Below are positions 25,796 to 34,399 of a DNA stretch of 64,000 nt, piece after piece. Position 1 is the stretch's first letter. The number at the start of each line of letters is the position of its first letter. Made by a program: the position numbers and the translations under genes. The DNA is from Streptomyces olivaceoviridis (GTDB lineage Bacteria > Actinomycetota > Actinomycetes > Streptomycetales > Streptomycetaceae): contig NZ_BMUI01000012.1 of assembly GCF_014650115.1 (NCBI RefSeq), forward strand, positions 124,001 to 188,000, given 5' to 3'. The notes below the pieces were generated by a model. That model did no database searches and was not told the DNA's origin. It saw nothing but the letters and a program-made list of their open reading frames with translations.

Positions 25796-27313
25796 TCAGT
25801 CGACGTCCGCCGTCCGTGGCTCGCCGGAGGACGGCTGTCCCGCCGGCGCCGCCGCGGGCGGGGCCGGTTTGATGGCGAGCGCGCACAGGGCACCCGCCGC
25901 GAGGACGGCCATCTGGATGAGCATGCTGACGCGGATGGCGCCGGCCAGGGTCTCGTGGAAGGCGTCCAGGGCCGCCTGTGTCGGCCGGCCCGCGGCTTCC
26001 ACGGGACGGCCGGTGGCGATGTTCTGGCCCTCGCCGAGCCGGACTTGCAGCACCACGCCGATGGCGGCGCTGGCGAGCAGGCCCCCGAGCTCCTGGACGG
26101 TGTTGACGGTTCCGGAGGCGACGCCGCTGAGCTGGGGCGGCACCTCGCGCATGCCGACGCTGAACATCGGCGCGAACGTGAAGCCGGTGCCGACGCCGGC
26201 GAGCACCAGCGGCCCCACCAGCTGCCAGACCGAGGCGTGGGCGGTGGCCTGCGAGGCGATGAGTCCGAGGCCCGCGGAGAAGCACACCAGGCCGCCGAGC
26301 AGGACGCGTTTGGGACCGGCCGTCTCGATGACCCGGCCGCTGATGACGGCGGTGGCGACCGACGCCAGCGGCATCACGGCGATCACCAGCCCGGCCCTGG
26401 CCGCGGACAGGCCCTGCACGCTCTGCAAGTACAGCGTCAGCGGCAGGAACGCGCCGACGACCCCGAAGCCGACGGTGACTGCGATCAGGTTCATGAGGGT
26501 GAAGCTGCGGGCACGGAACAGGACGAACGGCACCAGCGGAACACCGGACTGCCGCCTGCGCTGGTCGGCGAAGAACGCGGCGAGCAGCGCCAGGCCCGCC
26601 ACGATGATCGCCCAGACCGTCGCCGCCCAGTGCAGCCGCTCGCCCTCGACGAGGCCGAAGACCACGGCGCCGACGCCGGACAGGAGCAGCAGCACGGAGC
26701 CGATGCCCAGCGGTTGGCGCAGTCCCGGCCTCGGGTCGGGCAGGAAGCGCAGCACCAGGAAGAAGGTGAGCAGGCCGATGGGCAGGTTGACGTAGAAGAT
26801 CCAGCGCCAGGAGGCGCCGGTGACCAGGAATCCGCCGACGAGCGGGCCGGCCAGCACGGCCAGTCCCGACAGTGCGCCGGTGAACCCGAAGGCGGCTCCC
26901 CACTTCTGCGGCGGGAACAGCGTGGTGATCATGGGCATGAGCTGGGGGACGAGGAGCGCTCCGCCGACGCCCTGGAGCACCCGTAACGGGATCAGCTGCC
27001 AGGGGGCCTGGGCGGCGCCGCACAGGACCGACGCGGTGACGAAGACGGTGAGACCGATCAGGTACATCCGCCGCGGGCCGTGGAGGTCGCCGAGTCGCCC
27101 GGCGAGGATCAGGGTGGTGGCGAAGGCCATGATGTACGCGCTGAAGACCCAGACCGCCTGGTCGATCGAGGCGTCGAACGTCTCGATGAGACTGGGCGTG
27201 GCCGAGCTGACGATCGTGACGTCGAGCAGGGTCATGAAGACGCCGAGGCAGAGCATCCCCAGCGCCGCCCACGGATTGGTACCCGTGGGCCTGGGGTCCG
27301 ATGGTGAGGTCAC
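25796..27313 (-). CDS. MFS drug exporter (DHA2, EmrB/QacA type, 14 TM)
   Basis: 505 residues with about 14 membrane helices. Motifs: DVTIVSSATP in helix 1 (motif D1), the GRLGDLHGPRRMYLIG loop (motif A) and GPLVGGFL (antiporter motif C). Proton-driven export of hydrophobic drugs from the cytosol is expected. The GTG start overlaps the stop of the gene upstream (GTGA), so it is the last gene of the long minus-strand operon and probably the cluster's exporter. Confidence 0.92.
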   Translation of the reverse strand: MTSPSDPRPTGTNPWAALGMLCLGVFMTLLDVTIVSSATPSLIETFDASIDQAVWVFSAYIMAFATTLILAGRLGDLHGPRRMYLIGLTVFVTASVLCGAAQAPWQLIPLRVLQGVGGALLVPQLMPMITTLFPPQKWGAAFGFTGALSGLAVLAGPLVGGFLVTGASWRWIFYVNLPIGLLTFFLVLRFLPDPRPGLRQPLGIGSVLLLLSGVGAVVFGLVEGERLHWAATVWAIIVAGLALLAAFFADQRRRQSGVPLVPFVLFRARSFTLMNLIAVTVGFGVVGAFLPLTLYLQSVQGLSAARAGLVIAVMPLASVATAVISGRVIETAGPKRVLLGGLVCFSAGLGLIASQATAHASVWQLVGPLVLAGVGTGFTFAPMFSVGMREVPPQLSGVASGTVNTVQELGGLLASAAIGVVLQVRLGEGQNIATGRPVEAAGRPTQAALDAFHETLAGAIRVSMLIQMAVLAAGALCALAIKPAPPAAAPAGQPSSGEPRTADVD

Positions 27314-28047
27314 GTGTCTTCTCCAGTCACTGTTTCTGTCATGAAGCCGAAGTGCAGCGGCTTCACCGGGCACCGCTCGATGCCCGGCCGGTCCCCCCGT
27401 TCCTCGGCCAGCTCCGCGACCCGGGCGTACAGGGCGCCCGCCGCCGGTTCGCCGGATGCCTTCGCCGGTCCGTGCGGGTCGCTCCACGCGAGGTGTTCGG
27501 TCAGGAAGGGGCCGTGCAGGTTCTCGCCGGCGTACAGCGCGGGCGCGCCGGGGGCGAGCAGTCCGGCCCGGTCAAGGGCGTCCCAGTAGCTCGGCAGCAG
27601 CTCGGCCAGCCGCTCGGTGCGGCCTTCTCGTACCTGGTAGGTCGTCAGCGTTTGCAGGGGTGTGTCGGCGGGAGTGTCGTGGGCGGCGCCCCCGGTGAGC
27701 CGGGTGACGGCCGGCCAGTCGACGGGCGGGCGGGCGCCGCGGGCTTCGGTGAGGGCGAACATCTCCTGCCACAGGGAGTTGATCTCCGGGTCGAGGTACG
27801 CGCGGTCGACGGCGCCCGGCACGCCCCAGGTGACGAGTTCGACGATGAAGGGGCCGTCGCCGCCCTGTCCGTGGGCGATCCAGGAGGGTTCGCCGGTGAC
27901 GAGGCCCTGGCGGCGCAGGAGCGGCCAGTGGCGGGCCAGGACCCCCAGGGCTGCCTCATGCCGTCCGGGCTTGAGAAGGTATGTGGTGAGCATCTTCTGC
28001 TCGTGGGACCGGTCCTGGTGGCCGGGGGCACGGTGGTGAGCAGGCAT
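27310..28047 (-). CDS. Protein with two tandem dimeric alpha-beta barrel-like domains
   Basis: 245 residues from ATG 28047 (AAGGGTGG upstream). Residues about 19-115 and 125-235 are two copies of one domain; both halves run LTTY, GR, a Trp near +22, GPF and ERGDRP or ARGARP in the same order. Such stress-response/ABM-type domains occur in small monooxygenases, cyclases and chaperones. No cofactor residues stand out. Coupled to the exporter gene by a 4-bp overlap. Function in the pathway unknown. Confidence 0.62.
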   Translation of the reverse strand: MPAHHRAPGHQDRSHEQKMLTTYLLKPGRHEAALGVLARHWPLLRRQGLVTGEPSWIAHGQGGDGPFIVELVTWGVPGAVDRAYLDPEINSLWQEMFALTEARGARPPVDWPAVTRLTGGAAHDTPADTPLQTLTTYQVREGRTERLAELLPSYWDALDRAGLLAPGAPALYAGENLHGPFLTEHLAWSDPHGPAKASGEPAAGALYARVAELAEERGDRPGIERCPVKPLHFGFMTETVTGEDT

Positions 28048-28111
28048 GATCGTCCACCCTTCGCTTCGTTCCTCGGTGATCGGATGCCGGGCGGTCGCCC
28101 GGGCGGCGGCC

Positions 28112-28918
28112 TCAGCGGGGGCGGTGTCCCCAGACGCTGAGCACGGAGCTGGACGGCTCGGCGAGGTCGTCGTCGCGGAGCCGGGACACGGCGGCCTCGA
28201 ACTGGGCGGCGGTGAGGTGTCCGCGGCCGAGCAGCCGGGGCCTCAGTTGCTCCAGTGTCAGCCGTGAGAACTCCGACGCCGCGCTGCCCGGGCGGAAGGG
28301 GTAGACCCGCATCTGGGCGCCGCAGTCGGTCAGTCCGTGACGGACCAGCGGCTGGGGCGGGTCGACCATCAGGTCGCGCACCCACTGCGGGTCCGCGCCG
28401 GCATCCCGGCTCAGCACCTGGGACACGGCGTCCAGGGCGCCGCCGACCACCGTGGTGGGGTCGTACGGGGGGAATCCGGCGAGTTCCTCGACGACGATGC
28501 AGCCGCCGGGCGCCAGCCAGCCCGCGAGGCGTCCCAGGACCTCCTGGGGATCGTCGAGGAAGATCAGTACGGAGCGGCAGTGGATGAGGTCGACGCCCCG
28601 CACGGGGGCCGGGTCGACGGCCGCGTCGTGCCGCAGCGGGACCAGGTTGGACAGACCGCCGCCGTCCAGGTGGCGCAGGTCGATGTCGGTCGCCCAGACC
28701 CGGGCGCCGGGGTGGCGGCGGGCCAGGTGGCGGGCCACGGTGCCCGCGCCGGCTCCGATCTCCACGATCTCGCGGGGGTGGTCGGGCGCGCAGGCGTCCA
28801 GGATCTCGATGGTCGCCGGGTCGGTCATGGCCGCCAGCATCTCCAGACGCAGGCGCTCGTGTTCCCAGGCCGGATCGAGCGCCAGCGAACCGTTGTTGTC
28901 GCGCGGGGCTGCCTCCAC
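28112..28918 (-). CDS. Class I SAM-dependent methyltransferase (UbiE-like)
   Basis: 268 residues from GTG 28918 (GAGGGGA upstream). Motif I IVEIGAGAGTVARHLARRH, motif II WATDIDLRHL, and IHCRSVLIFLDDPQEVLG followed by PGGCIVVEEL. This pattern is common among polyketide and carotenoid tailoring methyltransferases. Substrate unknown. It lies 116 bp downstream of the molybdopterin oxidoreductase gene and 64 bp upstream of the double-barrel protein. Confidence 0.85.
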   Translation of the reverse strand: MEAAPRDNNGSLALDPAWEHERLRLEMLAAMTDPATIEILDACAPDHPREIVEIGAGAGTVARHLARRHPGARVWATDIDLRHLDGGGLSNLVPLRHDAAVDPAPVRGVDLIHCRSVLIFLDDPQEVLGRLAGWLAPGGCIVVEELAGFPPYDPTTVVGGALDAVSQVLSRDAGADPQWVRDLMVDPPQPLVRHGLTDCGAQMRVYPFRPGSAASEFSRLTLEQLRPRLLGRGHLTAAQFEAAVSRLRDDDLAEPSSSVLSVWGHRPR

Positions 28919-29034
28919 CGTGTCCCCTCTCGTCCGCGTGACGGTGACGGCACCGCGGCCGTCCGTGCGGCGGAGTCTTCCAGCGGCCGGGGGCGTCGGC
29001 CCACGCCCGGCGCCAAGGCGTCCGCGAAGGTCAC

Positions 29035-31233
29035 TTACTTCTCCGGGGGTCCCCCGGGAGTTGACCGGGATGGCGAATCGTCACGGACGCCGGGTGGAGC
29101 GGAAGACTCCGCAGGGTGGGCCGGTACAGGCGCGCTCCGTCGCCTTAAGGCGTCGGGCTCCGGGCGGACCGCGCACCGGATCCCCCGGAAGTTGGACGAG
29201 CCCATCTCCTCGTTCTCGTCGTCGTCGCCGGTGAGCCGGTTGAGGTTGCTCTCGCGCCAGCCGCCGTCCGCGCCGCGCTCGGGGTACCACCAGGTGGCCG
29301 CGGCCACGACGACGTCGGGGGCGATGGTGTCGGTGACGCGTGCGCGCATCCGGACCGTGCGACCACGGGCGGAGACGAGCACCCACGCGCCGTCCTGGAC
29401 CCCTTCGCGGGCCGCGGCCTCGGGGTGGAGTTCGACGACGGGGTCGGGTTCCTTGGCGCGCAGCGGCCTGAGGCTGCGGAACTCGGAGTTGAAGAAGAAC
29501 GGCGAGTGCGCGGAGGTGAGCAGGTACGGGCCGTCTTCGGGGCGTTCGGCGGCGGGGCGGTGCACGGGCAGCGGTGCGTAGCCGAAGGCGCGGAGCGCGT
29601 CGCAGCGGATGTTGAAGCGGCCACTGCGGGTGGCGAAGCCCTGGGTGCGGTACTTCTCGTACGTCAGCGGTGTGGCCCGGTAGTGCTGGTCGGTCAGGGC
29701 TTTGAAGTCCATGCCGATAGGGGCCAGCCGGGCGTCGAGGGAGTCCGCGGCGGTGTCCCAGAAGTTGTCGCCGAGCCCGAGACGCGTCGCGAGCCCGCTC
29801 AGGATCTCCTCGTCAGAGCGGCACTCGCCGACCTGCGCGAACCTGCGGCGCGCCGCGACGTAGTGGGCGTGTTCGACGATCTGGTCCCTCTCCAGCCAGC
29901 CGCCGACCGGCAGCACGATGTCGGCCATGGCCGCCGTGGGGGTCAGGTACAGGTCGGCCACGGCGAGGAAGCCGAGGCTGTCGAGCGCGGCGTGGACGCG
30001 GTCGGAGTCCGCGTAGTTGACCAGCAGGTTGCTGCCGTGCACGAGCATGGTCGTGACCGGGTAGGGGCGGTGGTCCAGGATCGCGTCCCAGACGGCGCGG
30101 GGGTGTGCCCAGCCGGCCATCGACAGGATGCGGTGGCGGTCGGCACCGAGCCGTTTGGGGTGCTGCTCCGTCGGCAGTGCCTCGGTGAGGGGCAGGGTGC
30201 GGCGGCCGATGATGCCGGGGGGCTCGAAGATCACGTCGCCGCCCCGCCGGTCGATGTTCCCGCAGATCGCGGAGAGGATGGCGAGGGCCCGGCAGACGTG
30301 GAAGGAGTTGCGGTTCTGCTGGGCGCCGGTGCCCAGTTCGATGGCGGCGGCGGGTGCCGAGGCGTAGGCGAGGGCGGCCTCGCGCACATCGGCGGCGCGG
30401 ACTCCGGTGAGGTGCTCGGTCTTCTCGGGGGCGTAGGCGGCGACATGGTCGGCCAGGTCCTCGAACCCGACGGTGTGGTCCCGGACGAAGTCGTGGTCGT
30501 AGGCGTCCGCCTCGATGACCGTGTGGATCATGGCGAGGGCGAGCGCGGCGTCGCCTCCCGGACGTACCGGAAGGTGGTGCTGGGCCCGGTTGGCGAGGGC
30601 GGTGCGCCGGGGGTCGACGACGATCATGCGGGTGCCGCGGCGCACGGCGTCCAGGAGCCGGGTGCCGATCACGCCGTCGCCGTGGGTCATGGACTTGTTG
30701 CACCCCCACAGCAGGACGACGTCGGGCGAGCCCTCGTAGTCGCAGAAGGTGAAGGCGCCCATGGTGAGGATGCCCGCCATCACCCGTGGGTAGAAGCAGA
30801 CGTGGGCCGGTCCGAGGACGTTGGGCGTGCCGTAGCTGTTGGCGAACCGGAACAGCCACTCCTGGTAGTTGCGGTCCGTGCCCTGGGCGACGACCAGCGA
30901 CTCGGGGCCGTGTCGTGTCCGGGTGCGGTCGAGTGCGTCGGCGACGCGGTCGATGGCCTCCTCCCAGCCGATGGGCCGGAAGCTCCCGCTGCCGCGCGGA
31001 CCGGTGCGCAGCAGCGGCCGGGTCAGCCGGTCGGTGCCGTACAACTGGTCGAGGGAGGCGCGGCCCTTGGCACACAGGAATCCGCGGTTGTTGGGGTTGT
31101 CCGGGTCGCCCTCGACGCGGGTGAGGCGTCCGCCCCGTACGTCCACCAGGGCGCCGCAGCCGCCGTGGCACATCCGGCAGACGGTGCGGTGGACGCCGTC
31201 CTCGACCAGGGTCGTCACTTCGGGGTCGGTCAC
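29035..31233 (-). CDS. Molybdopterin (bis-PGD) oxidoreductase with N-terminal [4Fe-4S] site
   Basis: 732 residues from GTG 31233. The N-terminal cluster motif is C19-x2-C22-x3-C26 ... C54 (CRMCHGGC then LCAKG), followed by the large molybdopterin-binding domain and a C-terminal molydop-binding domain (EFRSLRPLRAKE, ESNLNRLT). A candidate metal-ligand Cys lies in GPAHVCFYP. No Tat signal is present, so it should be cytosolic and may pair with the ferredoxin and flavin reductase encoded upstream. The family includes formate dehydrogenase-, DMSO reductase- and transhydroxylase-like enzymes; the reaction here is unknown. It overlaps AlkD copy 2 (GTGA). Confidence 0.87.
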   Translation of the reverse strand: MTDPEVTTLVEDGVHRTVCRMCHGGCGALVDVRGGRLTRVEGDPDNPNNRGFLCAKGRASLDQLYGTDRLTRPLLRTGPRGSGSFRPIGWEEAIDRVADALDRTRTRHGPESLVVAQGTDRNYQEWLFRFANSYGTPNVLGPAHVCFYPRVMAGILTMGAFTFCDYEGSPDVVLLWGCNKSMTHGDGVIGTRLLDAVRRGTRMIVVDPRRTALANRAQHHLPVRPGGDAALALAMIHTVIEADAYDHDFVRDHTVGFEDLADHVAAYAPEKTEHLTGVRAADVREAALAYASAPAAAIELGTGAQQNRNSFHVCRALAILSAICGNIDRRGGDVIFEPPGIIGRRTLPLTEALPTEQHPKRLGADRHRILSMAGWAHPRAVWDAILDHRPYPVTTMLVHGSNLLVNYADSDRVHAALDSLGFLAVADLYLTPTAAMADIVLPVGGWLERDQIVEHAHYVAARRRFAQVGECRSDEEILSGLATRLGLGDNFWDTAADSLDARLAPIGMDFKALTDQHYRATPLTYEKYRTQGFATRSGRFNIRCDALRAFGYAPLPVHRPAAERPEDGPYLLTSAHSPFFFNSEFRSLRPLRAKEPDPVVELHPEAAAREGVQDGAWVLVSARGRTVRMRARVTDTIAPDVVVAAATWWYPERGADGGWRESNLNRLTGDDDENEEMGSSNFRGIRCAVRPEPDALRRRSAPVPAHPAESSAPPGVRDDSPSRSTPGGPPEK

Positions 31234-32033
31234 TGGGGTGCCTCCGGGCGTCGGGTGGGCGCGTGACGCCGGCCGCGGCGTGGACGCGCGGCGGCGTGCG
31301 CGGCGAGCAGGGGGGCGCGTGCGTCGTCGGGCAGCCGCTTGAGGGCCTCGCGCACCGTGAGCGACGCGGCCCGGGACAGCCGCGGGGTGAGCCAGCCGGT
31401 GACCGCCGCGGCATGGTGTTTGGTGCCTTCGCGCAGGGTCCAGCCGATCGCCTTGCGGACGAAGAACCTGTCGTCGTCGAGGAGGGGATCGACGGCGGTC
31501 GTGAAGACGGGGAACCAGCGTGTGAAGGTGTCCTCGCCGCGCAGGGCGGGGAGGAAGCAGAGGATGCCGCCGCGCCGGACCCACTGTGCTTCGTCGGCGG
31601 TCCACCGGAGCACCGCGGGGGTGGTCTCCCGGGGGTGGCGCAGCAGGAGCCGCCCTGCCGCGAAGGGGGCGAGCAGGTCGGTGTGCGCCCAGGTGGCGCA
31701 GGTGCGCAGCAGGTCCTCCAGGAGCGCGGTGTCGTCGGGCCGCAGCAGGGGGGCGTAGGCGTCCAGGAGCAGCAGGGCGGTCGAGCGGTGCTCGTGGACG
31801 GGCTGCGCCCACAGGTCGGTGACCAGGTCGACGAGTTCGGCGTGCCCGAGCCCCTGCCCGCTCCGCCGGGTGAAGGAGCGGACCACGCCCCGCATCGCCG
31901 GCAGGGGTACGCCGATGTGGTGCAGGTCGCTGCGCAGGTAGTGCTTCTCTCCCGCCGCCCGGCCGGGGACGGCGTTGTCCTCCAGGCGCGCCCGCAGTTC
32001 GGCGGCCAGGGCGGCGGGGGGCGGGGCATGCAT
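31230..32033 (-). CDS. AlkD-family DNA alkylation repair protein, copy 2
   Basis: 267 residues from ATG 32033 behind AAGGAA. Helical-repeat protein with AlkD features: YLRSDLHHIGVPLPAMR near the N-terminus and TCATWAHTDLLA, where the catalytic-type Asp follows Trp. It differs from copy 1 (VDNWDLVD) and belongs to another AlkD branch, so the two may act on different adducts. It is embedded in the biosynthetic operon, overlapping the molybdopterin enzyme gene, and would be made at the same time as the product. Confidence 0.87.
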   Translation of the reverse strand: MHAPPPAALAAELRARLEDNAVPGRAAGEKHYLRSDLHHIGVPLPAMRGVVRSFTRRSGQGLGHAELVDLVTDLWAQPVHEHRSTALLLLDAYAPLLRPDDTALLEDLLRTCATWAHTDLLAPFAAGRLLLRHPRETTPAVLRWTADEAQWVRRGGILCFLPALRGEDTFTRWFPVFTTAVDPLLDDDRFFVRKAIGWTLREGTKHHAAAVTGWLTPRLSRAASLTVREALKRLPDDARAPLLAAHAAARPRRGRRHAPTRRPEAPQ

Positions 32034-32044
32034 GCGCGGTTCCT

Positions 32045-32632
32045 TCAGCCTCGGGCGAGCGGGATACCGCCCGTGGCGGTCCGCAGGGCGCCGGCGGCGC
32101 GTGCGACGCTTCGGGCGAGATCGTCGATCCGGTCGTACAGGTCCGGGTCCACGGGAACACCGCCGTTCAGTGCGGTGCGCCCCTGGGGTACGGCGACCTG
32201 GCCGGGCACCATCCAGGCCCGCAGCCAGCGGGCCGTGATCCTCAGGTCGTTCAGGGCGTTGCTGTTGCTGCGTCCGCCGAGGGCCACGATGGCACCGAAC
32301 ACCTTTCCCTCGGCGTGTTCGAAGTCCAGCAGGTCGATGGCGTTCTTCAGCGCGGCGTTGACGCCGCCGTGGTATTCGGCGCCGCTGAGGATGATCCCGT
32401 CGGCGGCGCGGACCGCTTCCCGTAGGACGGCCACGTCGGGGAAGTGCGGCCAGGGTTCGCGTTTGTCGCCGTTGCAGAAGGGGAGTTGCAGCTCGCGCAG
32501 GTCGAGCAGCCGTACCGGGTGGCCGTCCGCGGCGAGGGTGCGCAGCGCGCGGCGCAGCAGCGTCTGGCTGGTGGATCCGGGGCGCATGCTGCCGCCGATG
32601 CCCAGGACCGAGGCCGGGGCCGTGGGGGTCAT
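32045..32632 (-). CDS. NADPH-dependent FMN reductase
   Basis: 195 residues. The N-terminal GSMRPGSTSQTLLRRAL is the flavin phosphate loop, and GAEYHGGVNAALKNAIDLLD is the signature of the SsuE/NADPH FMN-reductase family. It may supply reduced flavin or electrons to the ferredoxin, to the radical SAM enzymes or to the molybdopterin enzyme. Overlaps the ferredoxin gene (ATGA) upstream; 11-nt gap to AlkD copy 2. Confidence 0.88.
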   Translation of the reverse strand: MTPTAPASVLGIGGSMRPGSTSQTLLRRALRTLAADGHPVRLLDLRELQLPFCNGDKREPWPHFPDVAVLREAVRAADGIILSGAEYHGGVNAALKNAIDLLDFEHAEGKVFGAIVALGGRSNSNALNDLRITARWLRAWMVPGQVAVPQGRTALNGGVPVDPDLYDRIDDLARSVARAAGALRTATGGIPLARG

Positions 32633-32862
32633 TCGTCCTCGCAGATGGCGTCGGCGGGGCAGCAGTCCATCGCCTCGTACACGGCGTCCTCGTCGTCCTC
32701 GGTCTCGGGCTGGCGCAGCACGTAGGAGTAGCCGGCCTCGTCGTTGCGGGCGAAGAAGTCGGGAGCGACGCAGCGGCAGGTGTCGCAGTCGGTGCACTCC
32801 ACGTTGACGTAGAACCGGCCGGTGGCGTTGTCCGGTACGCGGGCGGGGTCCTGGACGGTCAT
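32629..32862 (-). CDS. Ferredoxin, [3Fe-4S]/[4Fe-4S] type
   Basis: 77 residues, acidic. Cys23, Cys26, Cys29 and Cys31 form the first ligand group (CTDCDTCRC) and the CCPADAI block with Cys67 and Cys68 completes it. Small ferredoxins of this kind carry electrons to P450s, radical SAM enzymes or molybdoenzymes. It is squeezed between the VOC gene and the FMN reductase gene, with ATGA overlaps on both sides, so a stoichiometric electron-transfer set is likely. Confidence 0.88.
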   Translation of the reverse strand: MTVQDPARVPDNATGRFYVNVECTDCDTCRCVAPDFFARNDEAGYSYVLRQPETEDDEDAVYEAMDCCPADAICEDE

Positions 32863-33491
32863 GCGGGTCCTCCCGGCTGCGCGCCGGCGTGCACGAGTTC
32901 GAGGACGCGGTCGGTGTCCTCGCGGACCAGGTGCCCGTAGGTGTGGCCGAGTTCGTCGGCGGGGGCGTAGGCGAGGAGGCGGATGCCGTCGAAGCTGGCC
33001 AGGAAGTCGAGCAGGGGCCGCACATGTCCGGGGGCGTCGATGCAGAGACCGAAGTGCGACATCAGGCTGGTCTTCTGCTCGGCCGGCCGTTCGGCCCATA
33101 TGTCGCGCCGACGGCAGGTGAACAGTTCCACCTCGTTGCCGAGGTCGGTGCGGAGGTTGATCCAGTGGCCGGGTGTGCCGTACGCGCGGGGCGCTATGTG
33201 GGAGGGGCCGGTGCTCACGTGGCCGACGCGCGGGCAGGCGCGGACCGTTTCCAGCCAGTCCTCGAAGTCCGCCTCGTGGCGGTAGTCACCGATGTAGAGC
33301 GCCACGTGGTGCAGCCCGGTGATGCGCAGGGTCCGCGCGTCGAGGGGCTGGCCGAAGAAGGCGCCCAGCACCTCGGGCACGGGGGTGTCGTGGGCCCCGT
33401 CGGCCCAGTCCAGGAACTTCTCCAGGACCGGCTCCCGGTCGGCCCCGGTGGGAATGGCCTCGCTGACAGGAAACAGCACGGTGTGGCTCAC
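32859..33491 (-). CDS. VOC-superfamily protein (extradiol dioxygenase-like fold)
   Basis: 210 residues from GTG 33491. The VOC fold has the metal triad placed as His in LHHVALYIG, His in MSHFGLCI and Glu in RVLELVHA. The family includes ring-cleavage dioxygenases, glyoxalases and drug-binding resistance proteins. Because the cluster is thought to make a reactive aromatic compound, both an oxygenase and a binding protein are plausible. The N-terminal 50 residues (VSHTVLFPVSEAIPTG) lack obvious homology. It overlaps the nitrilase gene (GTGA). Confidence 0.75.
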   Translation of the reverse strand: MSHTVLFPVSEAIPTGADREPVLEKFLDWADGAHDTPVPEVLGAFFGQPLDARTLRITGLHHVALYIGDYRHEADFEDWLETVRACPRVGHVSTGPSHIAPRAYGTPGHWINLRTDLGNEVELFTCRRRDIWAERPAEQKTSLMSHFGLCIDAPGHVRPLLDFLASFDGIRLLAYAPADELGHTYGHLVREDTDRVLELVHAGAQPGGPA

Positions 33492-34399
33492 CTCCGGGTG
33501 AGGTAGTCGCTGAGCAGGGTTTCGAGGTCCTCGTGCCCGGCGTACGGCTGCTGGAGACCGCCGTAGAGTTCGGGGCGGCGGCCGTGCAGGCAGAAGTAGA
33601 GGCTGCGCCTGAACGACAGGTCGACCTCGCGCATGCTGCGCAGGTACTCCAGGTCGAGCCGGGCGGTCAGGACGGCCTCCTCCTCGTCGAGGCTCGCCAG
33701 GAGCTCCTCGGGAGCGGCGACCGTGCTGTGCCCGGCGACCTCGATGGAGACCTGGCGGCCGGCCCGTTCGCCCGTGACGCCGCCGACGGCGCTGGCGAGG
33801 AGGGTGTAGCAGACGTTGAAGGAGGAGTTGGCCTGGAGACAGGGCCGGGTGATCTGGATGTTGCCGCGCAGCGCGGCCCCCGGTACGGCGATGATCTCGG
33901 CGCCGCGCAGCGCGAGCATGCGGGGCACCTCGGGGATCCAGAAGTCGGAGCAGACGCAGACGCCGAGCCGCCCGAACGGGGTGTCGACGATGGCGAACTC
34001 GTCGCTCGGGCTCACCGACACCATTTCGGCGGCGAAGCGGTGGGTCTTGCGGGCCTTGACGACGATCTCGCCGTGGTCGTCGAGGAGCACGGCGGTGTTG
34101 TAGTAGCGGTCCCCGTCGCGTTCGACCACGGTGCCGCACAGGACGTACGCGCCGATCCTGCGGGCCTGTGCGGCGAGCCGTTCGAAGACGGGGCCGGGCA
34201 CGGTCTGGTCGATGACCCCCTTGAGGTGGGCGCGGCCCGGGAAGTAGAAGGGCGGGCCGAGGAAGAACTCGGGCAGGACGACGAGTTCGGCCGCCTCGAC
34301 GGTGTCGAGCAGGGCCATCGTCCGGTCGAGGTTGACGTCGGGGTCGAGGTCCCACAGCGTCTGGAGGAGGGCGACGCGGGGCCGCGTGGTGGGTTTCAC
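33488..34399 (-). CDS. Carbon-nitrogen hydrolase (nitrilase superfamily), intact catalytic triad
   Basis: 303 residues from GTG 34399. Catalytic triad visible: Glu44 (LPEFF), Lys118 (KARKTH) and Cys150 (CVCSDFWIPEVPR). Such enzymes hydrolyse nitriles, amides or carbamoyl groups, or run in reverse as amide synthases. The C-terminal part is about 40 residues longer than minimal family members. It is encoded directly after a paralogue lacking the triad and overlaps it by GTGA. Could trim or form an amide or carbamoyl group in the product. Confidence 0.88.
   Translation of the reverse strand: MKPTTRPRVALLQTLWDLDPDVNLDRTMALLDTVEAAELVVLPEFFLGPPFYFPGRAHLKGVIDQTVPGPVFERLAAQARRIGAYVLCGTVVERDGDRYYNTAVLLDDHGEIVVKARKTHRFAAEMVSVSPSDEFAIVDTPFGRLGVCVCSDFWIPEVPRMLALRGAEIIAVPGAALRGNIQITRPCLQANSSFNVCYTLLASAVGGVTGERAGRQVSIEVAGHSTVAAPEELLASLDEEEAVLTARLDLEYLRSMREVDLSFRRSLYFCLHGRRPELYGGLQQPYAGHEDLETLLSDYLTRR

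Noticed and set aside
29425..31266. Plus-strand frame of about 600 codons opposite the molybdopterin enzyme
   Set aside because: Shadow of a real gene with an intact Fe-S motif; its Val/Gly-rich product has no recognisable domain.
31230..32033. Second AlkD as a generic HEAT-repeat protein
   Set aside because: The conserved Trp-x2-Thr-Asp block and N-terminal YLRSDLHHIG segment match AlkD-type repair proteins.
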